A stretch of DNA of 64,000 nt, taken from contig NZ_FOGO01000009.1 of NCBI RefSeq assembly GCF_900111245.1, positions 124,001-188,000 on the forward strand. The letters run 5' to 3'. A program made the position numbers and the translations under genes. Below the pieces are notes generated by a model. That model had not been told where the DNA came from and searched no databases. It worked only from the letters and a program-made list of their open reading frames with translations. Source of the DNA: Streptomyces qinglanensis (lineage in GTDB: Bacteria; Actinomycetota; Actinomycetes; Streptomycetales; Streptomycetaceae). Of this stretch, positions 8,124 through 16,759 are shown piece after piece. How positions within the stretch are numbered: the first letter of the stretch is position 1; every line of letters begins with the position of its first letter.

Positions 8124-8165
8124 CGCAGACCGCAGACCGCAGACCGCAGACCGCAGACCGCAGAT
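8124..8165. repeat. 7-bp CGCAGAC tandem repeat
   Basis: Five exact copies of CGCAGAC (8124-8158) plus CGCAGAT (8159-8165). The last base is the first base of the stop codon (TCA on this strand) of the minus-strand lipoprotein gene, so repeat length change could touch that gene's end. Confidence 0.9.
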
Positions 8166-8929
8166 CAGCCTCCCTGGGCGCCGGAGGAGATCTTCTTTCC
8201 GTAGTCGACGGTCTCGTCCTTCTCCGGGGCGTGCAGCGGGAAGCTGTCGTTCCAGTCGCTCAGCCGCACGGTCCCGGCGTCCCCCGCGCGGCGCAGCCGC
8301 AGCGGGTAGGGCTTCCCCTCCAGTGAGACGTCCACCGTTCCGCCGCTGCCCTTGCCCGCCGTGACCCGGATCGTCCTGGTGTCGTCCACGGTGCCGCGCT
8401 CGCCCGTCTCGCGCTTGCCCTCCATGGCCAGCAGCCCCTCCAGGAGGGTCTCCATGTCGGTGAAGACGCTCAACTGCTTGTAGGCCGGATCCTGTTCGGG
8501 GACCTTCACATACTTGCCCTTGAGCTTGCCCGCGGCCGCGACATCGCTCTTGCCGGGCTCCTTGCCGCCCTCCTGCCGGGCCCAGAACTCGGTGCCCGCC
8601 TTGAGGTAGAGGTCGCGGCCGGTGCGCAGCAACTGGAAGGTGGTGCCGCCCTCGGCGGAGACCTCGCCGACGCCGCCGCTCTCCTTCAGCCGCATCTTGA
8701 GGCGGTAGGTGCGGCCCTTGCTGACGACCTTCCCGGAGACCCGCACGGCCTCGGCCCCCTTGGCCGCCGCCTTCGCCTTCCGCTCGATCTTCGCCGCCGA
8801 GAGCTTGCCGACGCCGTTGGTGCCCGCGTCCGGATCCTCACTCCCGCAACCGCTCAGTGCCGTACTCGCTCCGACGCAGAGAAGAGCGAGCAGCGCTGCA
8901 CTCCGGGGTGCGCGGGCGCGTCCAGTCAC
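8165..8929 (-). CDS. secreted lipoprotein, LppX/LprG-like
   Basis: 254 residues. An n-region with Arg, a hydrophobic stretch ALLALLCVGASTA and the lipobox LSGC (Cys about residue 27) mark a lipoprotein anchored on the outer face of the membrane. The mature part, with KIERKAKAAAKGAEAVRVSGKVV..YRLKMRL and later VKVPEQDPAYKQLSVFTDME, has the alternating strands of the LolA-like LppX/LprAFG fold, which in mycobacteria carries lipids; lipid binding here is inferred. I chose GTG 8929 because AGGAGG lies 7-12 nt upstream; the ATG at 8968 has none and would add a long odd leader. Converges with the gene at 7305. Confidence 0.8.
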   Translation of the reverse strand: MTGRARAPRSAALLALLCVGASTALSGCGSEDPDAGTNGVGKLSAAKIERKAKAAAKGAEAVRVSGKVVSKGRTYRLKMRLKESGGVGEVSAEGGTTFQLLRTGRDLYLKAGTEFWARQEGGKEPGKSDVAAAGKLKGKYVKVPEQDPAYKQLSVFTDMETLLEGLLAMEGKRETGERGTVDDTRTIRVTAGKGSGGTVDVSLEGKPYPLRLRRAGDAGTVRLSDWNDSFPLHAPEKDETVDYGKKISSGAQGG

Positions 8930-9069
8930 GAGGGGTTCCTCCTGTGGTCGGCGGCGGCAAGAGGGCACCCTACCCGGACGGGGGCGGCTCTCCGGAAGGG
9001 AGCCGTCCGGACCACTCGGCTGCGGCGACTGTGGTGCCCGTCACGTTAGTCTGAATCCGTCATATACCT

Positions 9070-9113
9070 GTATCAGTGAGGTAAAGGTACAAAGCGCACG
9101 GACAGCCTGATAC
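9070..9113 (+). promoter_or_regulatory. 7-bp inverted repeat in an AT-rich leader
   Basis: GTATCAG (9070-9076) and CTGATAC (9107-9113) are exact inverted repeats 30 nt apart; ATAC-CT-GTAT (9064-9073) is a further small palindrome. They lie upstream of the MgtE-N/CBS gene in an AT-rich patch and may hold its promoter or operator. Confidence 0.4.
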
Positions 9114-9153
9114 GTCGGCGACCGGTCCGCGGGACCGAGGAGGGAGGCGGCTC

Positions 9154-10512
9154 ATGGCGGCGGGCGCCCCCCGGGTCTTCGTCTCGCACCTGGCCGGTAC
9201 CGCGGTCTTCGACCCGAACGGCGACCAGGTCGGCAGGGTCCGCGACGTGGTGGCCCTGCTCGGCGGCCGGCGCAGGCTGCCCAGCGTGCTGGGCCTGGTG
9301 GTGGAGGTCGTCAGCAGACGCCGGGTATTCCTGCCCATGACGCGGGTGACCGGTGTGGAGTCCGGCCAGGTCATCACCACCGGCGTGCTCAACATCCGGC
9401 GGTTCGAGCGGCGGCCCAACGAGCGGCTGGTCCTCGGCGAGCTGCTGGACCGCCAGGTGACGCTGGTGGAGACCGGCGAGGAGGTCACCGTCCTGGACGT
9501 CGGTCTGCAGCGGCTGCCCGCACGGCGCGACTGGGAGATCGACCGGCTCTTCGTCCGCAAGGGCCGCAAGGGCGGCGGGCTGCGGTCCCGGCGGGGCGAA
9601 GCGCTCACCGTCGAGTGGGACGCGGTGACCGGCTTCAATCTGGAGGAGCCCGAGCAGGGCACCGCCAACCTGCTGGCCACCTTCGAACAACTGCGCCCCG
9701 CGGACCTGGCCAACGTCCTGCACCACCTCTCCGAGAAGCGCCGGGCCGAGGTGGCCGCGGCGCTCCACGACGACCGGCTCGCCGACGTGCTGGAGGAGCT
9801 GCCGGACGACGACCAGGTGGAGATCATCAACAAGCTCGCCGACGAGCGCGCGGCACTCGTGCTGGAGGCGATGGACCCCGACGACGCGGCCGACCTGCTG
9901 GGCGAGCTCCCGGAGGACGACAAGGAGCGCCTGCTGGATCTGATGCAGCCCCAGGAGGCGGCACCGGTGCGGCGGCTGCTGTCCTACGAGGAGGGCACGG
10001 CGGGCAGTCTGATGACGACCGAGCCGATCGTGCTGCGCCCGGACGCGAGCGTCGCCGAGGCACTGGCCCGGGTGCGCCTCGAGGACCTCCCGGCGCCGCT
10101 GGCCTCCCAGGTCTACGTCTGCCGGCCGCCGGACGAGACCCCCACCGGCAAGTACCTGGGCGTCGTGCACTTCCAACGGCTGCTGCGCGAACCGCCGTTC
10201 GCCCTGGTCGGCGCGCTCGTCGACGCCGACCTGCGGCCCCTGCCGCCGACCGCCTCGGTGCCGGCGCTGACGAGCTATCTGGCGGCGTACAACATCGTCT
10301 CGGCGCCCGTCGTGGACGAGGGCGGCCATCTGCTGGGCGCCGTCACGGTCGACGACGTGCTGGACGACCTGCTGCCGGAGGGCTGGCGCGAGGCGGCGGC
10401 CGAGGGCGGGCTGCCCGGCTTCGTGCCGGGCCCGCACGAGCGGCCCGAGGCGCCCGCCGCACCGGGCGGCGCGGCGCGCGGACCCGACGGGAGGGAGCCG
10501 GAGGATGGCTGA
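9154..10512 (+). CDS. soluble MgtE N-terminal/CBS domain protein
   Basis: 452 residues. Residues about 8-90 form a PRC-barrel-like part (GTAVFDPNGDQVGRVRDVV), 170-275 the superhelical MgtE_N domain (LRPADLANVLHHLS..LADVLEELPDDD..), and 280-405 two CBS motifs (TAGSLMTTEPIVLRPDASVAEAL; NIVSAPVVDEGGHLLGAVTVDDVLDDLLPE). In true MgtE channels these domains sense Mg2+ and gate a five-helix pore; here no membrane helix follows, the C-terminus is a Pro/Gly-rich tail. It is therefore a sensor without a channel. GAGGAGGGAGG precedes ATG 9154. The DUF1003 membrane protein overlaps its end by 8 nt, suggesting a joint role. Confidence 0.92.
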   Translation: MAAGAPRVFVSHLAGTAVFDPNGDQVGRVRDVVALLGGRRRLPSVLGLVVEVVSRRRVFLPMTRVTGVESGQVITTGVLNIRRFERRPNERLVLGELLDRQVTLVETGEEVTVLDVGLQRLPARRDWEIDRLFVRKGRKGGGLRSRRGEALTVEWDAVTGFNLEEPEQGTANLLATFEQLRPADLANVLHHLSEKRRAEVAAALHDDRLADVLEELPDDDQVEIINKLADERAALVLEAMDPDDAADLLGELPEDDKERLLDLMQPQEAAPVRRLLSYEEGTAGSLMTTEPIVLRPDASVAEALARVRLEDLPAPLASQVYVCRPPDETPTGKYLGVVHFQRLLREPPFALVGALVDADLRPLPPTASVPALTSYLAAYNIVSAPVVDEGGHLLGAVTVDDVLDDLLPEGWREAAAEGGLPGFVPGPHERPEAPAAPGGAARGPDGREPEDG

Positions 10513-11041
10513 GCGGGAGGGACCACGGCTGGACGTACCGCGTGCGCCCCGGCGCACGCTGCTGCCGGCCTACGACCCGGACACCTTCGGACGGGCCTCG
10601 GAGCGGATCGCGCGGTTCCTGGGCACCGGCCGCTTCCTGGTGTGGATGACGGTCGTGATCATCGTCTGGATGGGCTGGAACATCGTCGCCCCGGACGGTC
10701 TGAAGTTCGACGAGTACCCGTTCATCTTCCTGACGCTGGCGCTGTCCCTCCAGGCGTCCTACGCGGCTCCGCTCATCCTGCTCGCGCAGAACCGCCAGGA
10801 CGACCGGGACCGGGTCAACCTGGAGCAGGACCGCAAACGCAACGAGCGCAGCATCGCCGACACCGAGTTCCTCGCCCGCGAGATCGCCGCGCTGCGGATG
10901 GGCCTGGGCGAGGTGGCCACCCGGGACTGGATCCGCTCGGAACTGGCGGAGCTGGTCAAGGACCTGGAACCGCAGGACCGGCCGGGAGTGGCCGCCGGCC
11001 GCTCACCGGCCGGGTCCGGTGAGCGTGACCAAAACCGCTGA
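10505..11041 (+). CDS. DUF1003 membrane protein
   Basis: 178 residues with two close hydrophobic segments (FLVWMTVVIIVWMGWNIV near residue 45 and YPFIFLTLALSLQASYAAPLILLAQN near 75), followed by the DUF1003 hallmark NRQDDRDRVNLEQDRKRNERS and a long helix. The function of the family is unknown. It overlaps the MgtE-N/CBS gene by 8 nt (translation coupling), and that pairing is kept in mycobacteria as I recall it. I infer that it could be the membrane partner of the CBS protein. Confidence 0.9.
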   Translation: MAEREGPRLDVPRAPRRTLLPAYDPDTFGRASERIARFLGTGRFLVWMTVVIIVWMGWNIVAPDGLKFDEYPFIFLTLALSLQASYAAPLILLAQNRQDDRDRVNLEQDRKRNERSIADTEFLAREIAALRMGLGEVATRDWIRSELAELVKDLEPQDRPGVAAGRSPAGSGERDQNR

Positions 11042-11074
11042 CCGGTCGCTTAGCTCACGCGCCCTACCCGGCCG

Positions 11075-11080
11075 TACCAT
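11075..11080 (+). promoter_or_regulatory. -10 box of a leaderless promoter for mrp
   Basis: TACCAT ends 6 nt before the mrp ATG and no ribosome site intervenes, so mrp probably has its own leaderless start. Confidence 0.5.
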
Positions 11081-11086
11081 GCATGC

Positions 11087-12244
11087 ATGGCTACCGAGAC
11101 CCAGGAATCCACCCCCACCGAAGACGCGGTGCGTGCGGCGCTCGCGACGGTGAACGACCCGGAGATCCACCGGCCGATCACCGACCTGGGGATGGTCAAA
11201 TCCATCGGCATCGCGCCCGGTGGCGCGGTCGACGTCGGGGTCTATCTGACGGTCTCCGGCTGTCCGCTGCGCGAGACGATCACCGCGAACGTGACCGAGG
11301 CAGTGCAGCGGGTGCCGGGGGTCAGCTCCGTCAGCGTCGAGCTGGACGTGATGAGCGACGAGCAGCGCCGCGAGCTGGCGGCCTCCTTGCGGGGCGGCAC
11401 CGCCGAGCGGGAGGTCCCCTTCGCCCAGCCCGGCTCGCTGACCCGGGTGTACTGCGTGGCCTCCGGCAAGGGCGGGGTCGGCAAGTCCTCGGTGACGGTG
11501 AACCTGGCCGCGGCGCTGGCCGCCGACGGCATGAAGGTCGGGGTGGTGGACGCCGACATCTACGGCCACTCCGTCCCCCGCATGCTGGGCGCGGACGGCC
11601 GTCCGACCCAGGTCGAGGACATGATCATGCCGCCGTCCGCGCACGGCGTGAAGGTGATCTCGATCGGGATGTTCACCCCGGGCAACGCGCCGGTGGTGTG
11701 GCGCGGACCGATGCTGCACCGCGCGCTCCAGCAGTTCCTGGCCGATGTCTACTGGGGCGACCTGGACGTGCTGTTGCTGGACCTGCCGCCCGGCACCGGG
11801 GACATCGCGATCTCGGTGGCCCAGCTCGTGCCGAACGCGGAGATCCTGGTGGTGACGACCCCGCAGCAGGCCGCCGCCGAGGTCGCCGAGCGCGCCGGGT
11901 CGATCGCCGTGCAGACCCACCAGAAGATCGTCGGCGTGATCGAGAACATGTCCGGCATGCCGTGCCCGCACTGCGACGAGATGGTCGACGTCTTCGGCAC
12001 CGGCGGGGGCCAGAAGGTGGCCGAGGGGCTGACCCGCACCACCGGCGCCGAGGTGCCGGTGCTCGGCGGCATCCCGATCGATCTGCGGCTGCGCGAGGGC
12101 GGCGACGAGGGCAGGCCGGTGGTCCTCAGCGACCCGGACTCCCCCGCCGGGAAGGCACTGCGCACCGTCGCGGACAAGCTCAGCTCGCGTCAGCGCGGCC
12201 TGTCGGGCATGTCCCTGGGCCTCACCCCGAGCAACAAGTTCTGA
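11087..12244 (+). CDS. mrp: Mrp/NBP35-type iron-sulfur carrier ATPase
   Basis: 385 residues. An N-terminal MIP18/DUF59 domain (about 10-90, with Cys59 in VSGCPLR) is fused to a deviant P-loop ATPase: GKGGVGKS at 127-134, switch DADIYG near 155, LDLPPGTGD near 231. C293-x-x-C296 is the pair that holds a bridging [4Fe-4S] cluster between two subunits. Role: loading or carrying Fe-S clusters to apo-enzymes in the cytosol. No ribosome site; TACCAT 6 nt before ATG suggests a leaderless message. A terminator-like hairpin follows. Confidence 0.95.
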   Translation: MATETQESTPTEDAVRAALATVNDPEIHRPITDLGMVKSIGIAPGGAVDVGVYLTVSGCPLRETITANVTEAVQRVPGVSSVSVELDVMSDEQRRELAASLRGGTAEREVPFAQPGSLTRVYCVASGKGGVGKSSVTVNLAAALAADGMKVGVVDADIYGHSVPRMLGADGRPTQVEDMIMPPSAHGVKVISIGMFTPGNAPVVWRGPMLHRALQQFLADVYWGDLDVLLLDLPPGTGDIAISVAQLVPNAEILVVTTPQQAAAEVAERAGSIAVQTHQKIVGVIENMSGMPCPHCDEMVDVFGTGGGQKVAEGLTRTTGAEVPVLGGIPIDLRLREGGDEGRPVVLSDPDSPAGKALRTVADKLSSRQRGLSGMSLGLTPSNKF

Positions 12245-12272
12245 GCCCTCCAGGCGCCCGCACGGCGCCGCG

Positions 12273-12306
12273 CGACCCCCGTACCGTGAGCACCGGGCGG
12301 GGGTCG
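12273..12306. terminator. hairpin between mrp and a convergent gene
   Basis: CGACCCCCG (12273-12281) pairs with CGGGGGTCG (12298-12306), with further GC pairs possible outside. No T tract, as usual in this lineage. Confidence 0.55.
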
Positions 12307-12332
12307 GCGCGCGGGGGCGCCCGGCCGGGCGC

Positions 12333-12989
12333 TCAGCCCCGCTCGTACTCGGTGATGTCCTTCACCACGGCGAAGCCGAGTCCGTAGGCGCTCATCCCGC
12401 GCCCGTAGGCGCCCAGGTGGACGCCCTCCTGCGCCGAACCGGCGAGCACCCAGCCGTACGCGGACTCGCGGTAGTGGAAGTCGGTGGGGATGCCGTCCAC
12501 CGGCAGCGAGAGGCTGCTCCAGCCGGAGCCGTCCAGGTCGTCGGCGAGTTCCCAGGCGACACCGGTCTGCTGGTCGAGCCAGTCCTGCCGCAGGCTGCGG
12601 TCCATCTCCATCGGGAAGCTGCACGAGAGCAGCCCCGAGCCCGCCAGCCAGGCGGCGGTGGAGACCGAGGTGGCCTCCAGCGTGCCGGTGCCGTCGCCGC
12701 TGCGCCGCACGGGGCGGCTGGCGAGGGTGACGACGACGGCGAAGCTCTCGTCCTCGGGGGTGGTCTCGACGCGGAGGGAGGGCTCCTCGCCGTGGCCGGT
12801 GGAACCGTGCTCGACCGTGCCGTCGGCCGCCGTGCCGACCTGCATCAGCCAGCGCGGTCCGGTGAAGGCCGCGTCCAGCCCGTACCACGGAAAGGCAGCC
12901 ATCAGATAGTCGTCCACCGCCCGCCGCGCGCCGGGTACCCCCTGTGCGGCGGGCCCGGATTCACCGGCCGGCCGACTCGTCGTCTCCAT
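12333..12989 (-). CDS. conserved hypothetical protein
   Basis: 218 residues, no named domain recognised. It has no signal peptide or membrane helix. The body is a chain of short strands with many Trp, Gly and Ser (AAFPWYGLDAAF, FAVVVTLASRPV, SGWSSLSLPVDGIPTDFHYRESAYGWVLAGSAQEGVHLGAYG), looking like a compact beta protein. The start at ATG 12989 is supported by GGAGG upstream at normal spacing. It converges on mrp across a hairpin and lies on the same strand as tatB, 220 nt away. Not seen near mycobacterial mrp as far as I recall. Confidence 0.75.
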   Translation of the reverse strand: METTSRPAGESGPAAQGVPGARRAVDDYLMAAFPWYGLDAAFTGPRWLMQVGTAADGTVEHGSTGHGEEPSLRVETTPEDESFAVVVTLASRPVRRSGDGTGTLEATSVSTAAWLAGSGLLSCSFPMEMDRSLRQDWLDQQTGVAWELADDLDGSGWSSLSLPVDGIPTDFHYRESAYGWVLAGSAQEGVHLGAYGRGMSAYGLGFAVVKDITEYERG

Positions 12990-13211
12990 CTGTGCGACGC
13001 CTCCTCATTGCCCTGTTGCCTGGGCAGCCGAGCTCCTCGGACGGCGACCCCCGACACTGGGAGGATAGCCACACCGGTCCGCCGTGTCGGTCATGCCCGG
13101 TGGATCAGGACGCGGTGCGGGTGGCGAGATGGACGGCAAAAGCCGCAGATGTCCCGGTGGTGCGAATGCCGAGGTGACGGGATCGTTGCCTGATGAGGCG
13201 TCAGATGAGGG

Positions 13212-13730
13212 TCAGGTGGCGTCGGCGTCGAACGGCGGCGGGTCGCCCTTGCGGAGCACGTCTCCTTGCACCGGTCGGCCGTTCACCCCGTCGGAGGTGC
13301 GCTTGGTCAGATCCGGTGCCTGCTGCCCACCGCTGCGGAGGCTCTTCCCGGTCCGCTCGGACCCGCCGGGGCCGCTGCCGCGGGAGGAGCCGGCGCCCCC
13401 GCTGTCGGTGCCGTTGACCGCGTCGGTGACTTCGGCCAGATCCTTGCGCAGGTCGAAGCTGTTGCTGATCTCCTTGATGCCCAGGTCGTCGTTGTCCAGC
13501 AGGTGCTTGCGCGCGAAGTTCTTCGGATTCAGGTCCTCGAACTCGAAGTCCTTGAACTCCGGTCCCAGCTCGCTCCTGATGTCCTCCTTCGCGCTGTCGG
13601 AGAACTGGCGCACCTTGCGGATGAAGGCGGAGACGTCCTGGATCACCTTGGGGAGCTTCTCGGGGCCGAACACCAGCACCGCCAGCACGATGAGCGCGAC
13701 CAGCTCCAGTGGTCCTATATCGAAGAACAC
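13212..13730 (-). CDS. tatB: Sec-independent translocase subunit TatB
   Basis: 172 residues. The N-terminus is a short membrane helix (GPLELVALIVLAVLVF, residues 6-21) followed by the hinge GPEKLP and an amphipathic helix, the TatA/TatB architecture; the length and the position after htrA favour TatB. TatB with TatC recognises twin-arginine signals of folded exported proteins. The tail from about residue 110 is Gly/Ser-rich and disordered. GTG start at 13730 behind GAGGGAG. The sigma/anti-sigma/htrA/tatB order equals mycobacterial sigE-rseA-htrA-tatB (from memory), so envelope stress may reach the Tat pathway. Confidence 0.93.
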   Translation of the reverse strand: MFFDIGPLELVALIVLAVLVFGPEKLPKVIQDVSAFIRKVRQFSDSAKEDIRSELGPEFKDFEFEDLNPKNFARKHLLDNDDLGIKEISNSFDLRKDLAEVTDAVNGTDSGGAGSSRGSGPGGSERTGKSLRSGGQQAPDLTKRTSDGVNGRPVQGDVLRKGDPPPFDADAT

Positions 13731-13847
13731 CGCGCAGCTCCCTCACTCCGTCCACGGCTCCTGCAGCCAGATGTCACGGTACCCGCCCACGGCCCGCAAG
13801 CGGGACCCCGCCCCGGCACCCGGCGTCAGCCGGTGGGGAGCCGAGTG

Positions 13848-15602
13848 TCAGCCGGTGGCGGAGTCGAGCGTCACCCGCACCGTCCGCCGCGCGCCCGCCG
13901 CGCCCCCGTCCAGCACGGTCAGCTCCAGCCTGTCGCCCGGACGGTGGCTGCGGATCCGGACGATCAGCTCCTCGCCCCCGGCCACGGGCTTCCCGCCGAC
14001 CTCGGTGATCACGTCACCCGCCGCCAGTCCGGCCCGGTCGGCCGGACCGCCCGGCACGACCGCGCCGCGGCCGCCGGTGCCGCCGATCCGCGCGCCCTCG
14101 CCCTCGTACTGCATGTCGAGCGAGACCCCGATGACCGGATGGGTGGCGCGGCCCTCGTTGATGAGCTCCTCGGCGACCCGGCGGGCCTGGTTGACCGGGA
14201 TGGCGAAGCCCAGGCCGACGCTGCCGCCGCCCTCGCCGCCGGGCAGGCCCGGAGCGCCGCCCGCTCCTCTGATCGCGCTGTTCACCCCCACGACCCGGCC
14301 CCGGGCGTCCACCAGCGGGCCGCCGGAGTTGCCGGGGTTCATGGGGGCGTCGGTCTGCAGCGCGTTCACATAGCTCAGCTCGCTGCCCGGCTCCCCGCCC
14401 CCCGCCGTGATGGGCCGCTCGGTCGCGCTGACGATGCCGGTGGTGACCGTGCCGTCCAGATCGAAGGGGGCACCGAAGGCGAGGACGGGGTCGCCGACCC
14501 GGACGGCGTCGGAGTCGCCGAGCGGCAGCGGGGTGAGCCCGGAGACGTGGGAGACCTGGACGACGGCCAGGTCGTAGCCCGCGTCGCCGCCGACCACCTC
14601 GCCGGTCGCGGTCTGGCCGCTGTCGAAGGTGACCCGCACCCCGTCGACGCCCTCGGCGGACTCGGTGGACTCGACGCCCTCGACGACATGGTGGTTGGTG
14701 AGGATGTGGCCGCGCCGGTCCAGCACGAAGCCGGTGCCCGTGGCCTCGGCACCGCCGCCGCGCGCGTGCAGCGTGACGACGCCGGGAAGGGTCTGCCGCG
14801 CGATCCCCGCGACGCTCCCCTTCGGCCGCGCGCCCCCCTCGGCCGCCGCGGTCCGGGGCAGTTCGATGTCGCTCACGGAGCCGTGCCGCTCGACGTAGGC
14901 GCCGATGAGCCCGCCCGCGCCGCCGGCCAGCAGCGCCAGCACCAGGGCGCCGAGCGCGATCCGGCGCCCGCGGCGCGGGGGACGGGCGGGAGGCTGCTGC
15001 GGGAGCGTCGGCACGGCGGGCCGCGGGACCGGCTGCGGCCCGGGATCCCTCGGCGGCCCGGGATCCCTCGGCGGCCCGCCGCGCTGCGGCGCTCCGGCGC
15101 TCCGATGGTCTGCCAGGGGCACCGCGGGACCGCCGGAGCCTCCGGCCGGCACCCCGTGCGGCGGCGTCGTACTGCCGGGCGGCAGGGCGACGCCGTGCGG
15201 CGGAGTGGCCGGCGGACGCTGGACGGGCGGTGCCGGGGCCCAGGGACCGGGGCCGCCGTAGGGAGGGGTGGAGTACGGATCGACGCCGTGCAGCGGCTCG
15301 GGGCTCGCGGCGGGCACCGGAGCCGGCTCCCCGGCGGCGGCCGTCCCCGGCGCCTCAGGACCGGCAGTGCCCGGCGCGGCCGGTTCCCCGGCGGCCGGTT
15401 CCCCAGCGGCCGGTTCCCCAGCGGCCGGTTCCCCGGCGGCCTCGGCGGTCTGCTCCCGCGCGGGCTCGGCCGCCGCGGGCTCGGCCGCCGCGGGCTCGGC
15501 CGCCGCGGGCTCGGCCGCCGCGGGCTGGGTCCGGCTGACCGGGACCCGGCGTGGGCGGCTCCGCCACTTCGGCTGCTGCCTGATGGCGTCCGGCTCGTCC
15601 AT
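13848..15602 (-). CDS. htrA: membrane-anchored HtrA/DegP-like serine protease with PDZ domain
   Basis: 584 residues: a Pro/Ala/Gly-rich cytoplasmic N-terminus (1-210) with AAAEP and AGEPA repeats, one membrane helix at about 214-236, a trypsin-like domain (about 260-480) and a PDZ domain (about 500-580). Catalytic triad: His305 in TNHHVV, Asp344 in GYDLAV and Ser426 in GNSGGPL, so it should be active. It acts on misfolded proteins outside the membrane. ATG 15602 is preceded by GGAGA. It lies between the anti-sigma gene and tatB; in mycobacteria HtrA belongs to the SigE stress response. Confidence 0.94.
   Translation of the reverse strand: MDEPDAIRQQPKWRSRPRRVPVSRTQPAAAEPAAAEPAAAEPAAAEPAREQTAEAAGEPAAGEPAAGEPAAGEPAAPGTAGPEAPGTAAAGEPAPVPAASPEPLHGVDPYSTPPYGGPGPWAPAPPVQRPPATPPHGVALPPGSTTPPHGVPAGGSGGPAVPLADHRSAGAPQRGGPPRDPGPPRDPGPQPVPRPAVPTLPQQPPARPPRRGRRIALGALVLALLAGGAGGLIGAYVERHGSVSDIELPRTAAAEGGARPKGSVAGIARQTLPGVVTLHARGGGAEATGTGFVLDRRGHILTNHHVVEGVESTESAEGVDGVRVTFDSGQTATGEVVGGDAGYDLAVVQVSHVSGLTPLPLGDSDAVRVGDPVLAFGAPFDLDGTVTTGIVSATERPITAGGGEPGSELSYVNALQTDAPMNPGNSGGPLVDARGRVVGVNSAIRGAGGAPGLPGGEGGGSVGLGFAIPVNQARRVAEELINEGRATHPVIGVSLDMQYEGEGARIGGTGGRGAVVPGGPADRAGLAAGDVITEVGGKPVAGGEELIVRIRSHRPGDRLELTVLDGGAAGARRTVRVTLDSATG
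15377..15521. repeat. 15-bp tandem repeats inside htrA
   Basis: Two arrays in frame. About four copies of a CGGCCGGTTCCCC-R-G unit (about 15377-15437) encode AGEPA; four copies of GGGCTCGGCCGCCGC (15462-15521) encode AAAEP. Copy-number change would alter the cytoplasmic linker of the protease without a frameshift. Confidence 0.85.
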
Positions 15603-15724
15603 GCACTCTCCAGTTGGTCACCCGCGACTCACACCCTCCCCGGACCTCGGCCGGGGGCAGGGTGTCGGAAGGATTCAACCAGGAACACGGCGCGCCGCCC
15701 AGCGGGCGTCAACCCTGCGCCGCG

Positions 15725-16759
15725 TCAGCGCCCGACCGGGCGCGGCGCGGTGGCGGAGAGCGAACTCGTGACCGCCGGAGCACGGCCGGGGAACGAACGC
15801 AGCACGGAGGGATCGTGCCGCACGGCCGGCCGCCGGGCGAGCCGCACCTCGGCGGGCGGCTCCTCCTTCGATGCCCGGGACAGCAGCGACGCCGATCCGC
15901 GCAGCGCGCTCAGGGTGCCCGCCGTACCGCTCTCGCCGTACCAGCCGGAGGCGTTGGTGGCAGGCGAGAGCCGGGCGGGTGCCGAGCGCCGCAGCATGCT
16001 CACGGGAGCGTTCGGCCGCGCGGTGGGGGCCGCCGCACCGTAGGAGGCCACCGGCGCGAAGGTGGGTCCGGAGTCCGAGCCGCGGGTGCTCTGGGTGCCC
16101 CCGCGCTGGTCGCCGCCGCGCCGTCTGCCGTCCCGGGAGGCTCCGGAGCCGGAGGCCGAGCTGCGCACCGCGTTGGCGGACGGATTGTCGCCGCCCGTCC
16201 CGCCGGACGTGCTCGCCGCACCGGAGGCCAGGGTGCCGCCGAAGGCGAGGGCCGCCAGGGAGAAGGCGCCCGCAGCGGCGAACGCGAACCGGCGTCCGCG
16301 GGAGGCCGAGCGCTCCCGCTCGGCACGTTCGGCGCGCTCGGCGCCGTCGGGCGGCGGGATCTCGTGTATCCGGAAGCCGCGGGGCGGGGTGAGCGGGCTG
16401 CGCCCGCCGGTCCGGCCCCCGGGAAGGTGGTCGAAGGACCAGGACGAGCGGCCCGAGCCGCCCGGCAGCACGGGCGCGGCGAACGCGCCGCCGCCCGGTC
16501 CGCCGGGACCGGGGCCGCCCCCGGGGCGCGGGTCGCCGTCCGCGGGCAGGCCCTGCAGCCTGGCGAGGAGCCCGTCCGAGGGCGGTGGAGGCGGAGCGTC
16601 CGCGAAGACGTTCTTGAGTCGGCGCTGCGCATCGGCCTCGGCCTTGCATCCCTGGCAGGTGGCCAGATGCGCGAGGACCCGCTCACGTGCGTCGTGCCCC
16701 AGCTCCCCGTCGACCAGTGCGGCGAGGCGGTCTCCGAGATGGTGTTCGGCGGAGGTCAC
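15725..16759 (-). CDS. zinc-binding anti-sigma factor (RseA/ZAS type)
   Basis: 344 residues. The N-terminal zinc anti-sigma signature His31-x3-Cys35-x2-Cys38 (AHLATCQGC) lies in a four-helix domain that clamps the ECF sigma factor. A Pro/Gly-rich linker, one membrane helix at about 157-180 and a Ser/Gly-rich outer part follow, so this is a membrane-tethered form. It starts with GTG at 16759, the GTG overlapping the sigma stop (GTGA), giving tight translational coupling and balanced amounts of the two. In mycobacteria RseA releases SigE after phosphorylation and proteolysis; mechanism here is inferred. Confidence 0.9.
   Translation of the reverse strand: MTSAEHHLGDRLAALVDGELGHDARERVLAHLATCQGCKAEADAQRRLKNVFADAPPPPPSDGLLARLQGLPADGDPRPGGGPGPGGPGGGAFAAPVLPGGSGRSSWSFDHLPGGRTGGRSPLTPPRGFRIHEIPPPDGAERAERAERERSASRGRRFAFAAAGAFSLAALAFGGTLASGAASTSGGTGGDNPSANAVRSSASGSGASRDGRRRGGDQRGGTQSTRGSDSGPTFAPVASYGAAAPTARPNAPVSMLRRSAPARLSPATNASGWYGESGTAGTLSALRGSASLLSRASKEEPPAEVRLARRPAVRHDPSVLRSFPGRAPAVTSSLSATAPRPVGR

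Noticed and set aside
13266..16043. A 925-codon open frame on the + strand
   Set aside because: It lies wholly antisense to htrA, tatB and the anti-sigma gene; the sequence reads as low-complexity Arg/Ala/Gly/Asp, typical of a GC-rich shadow frame.
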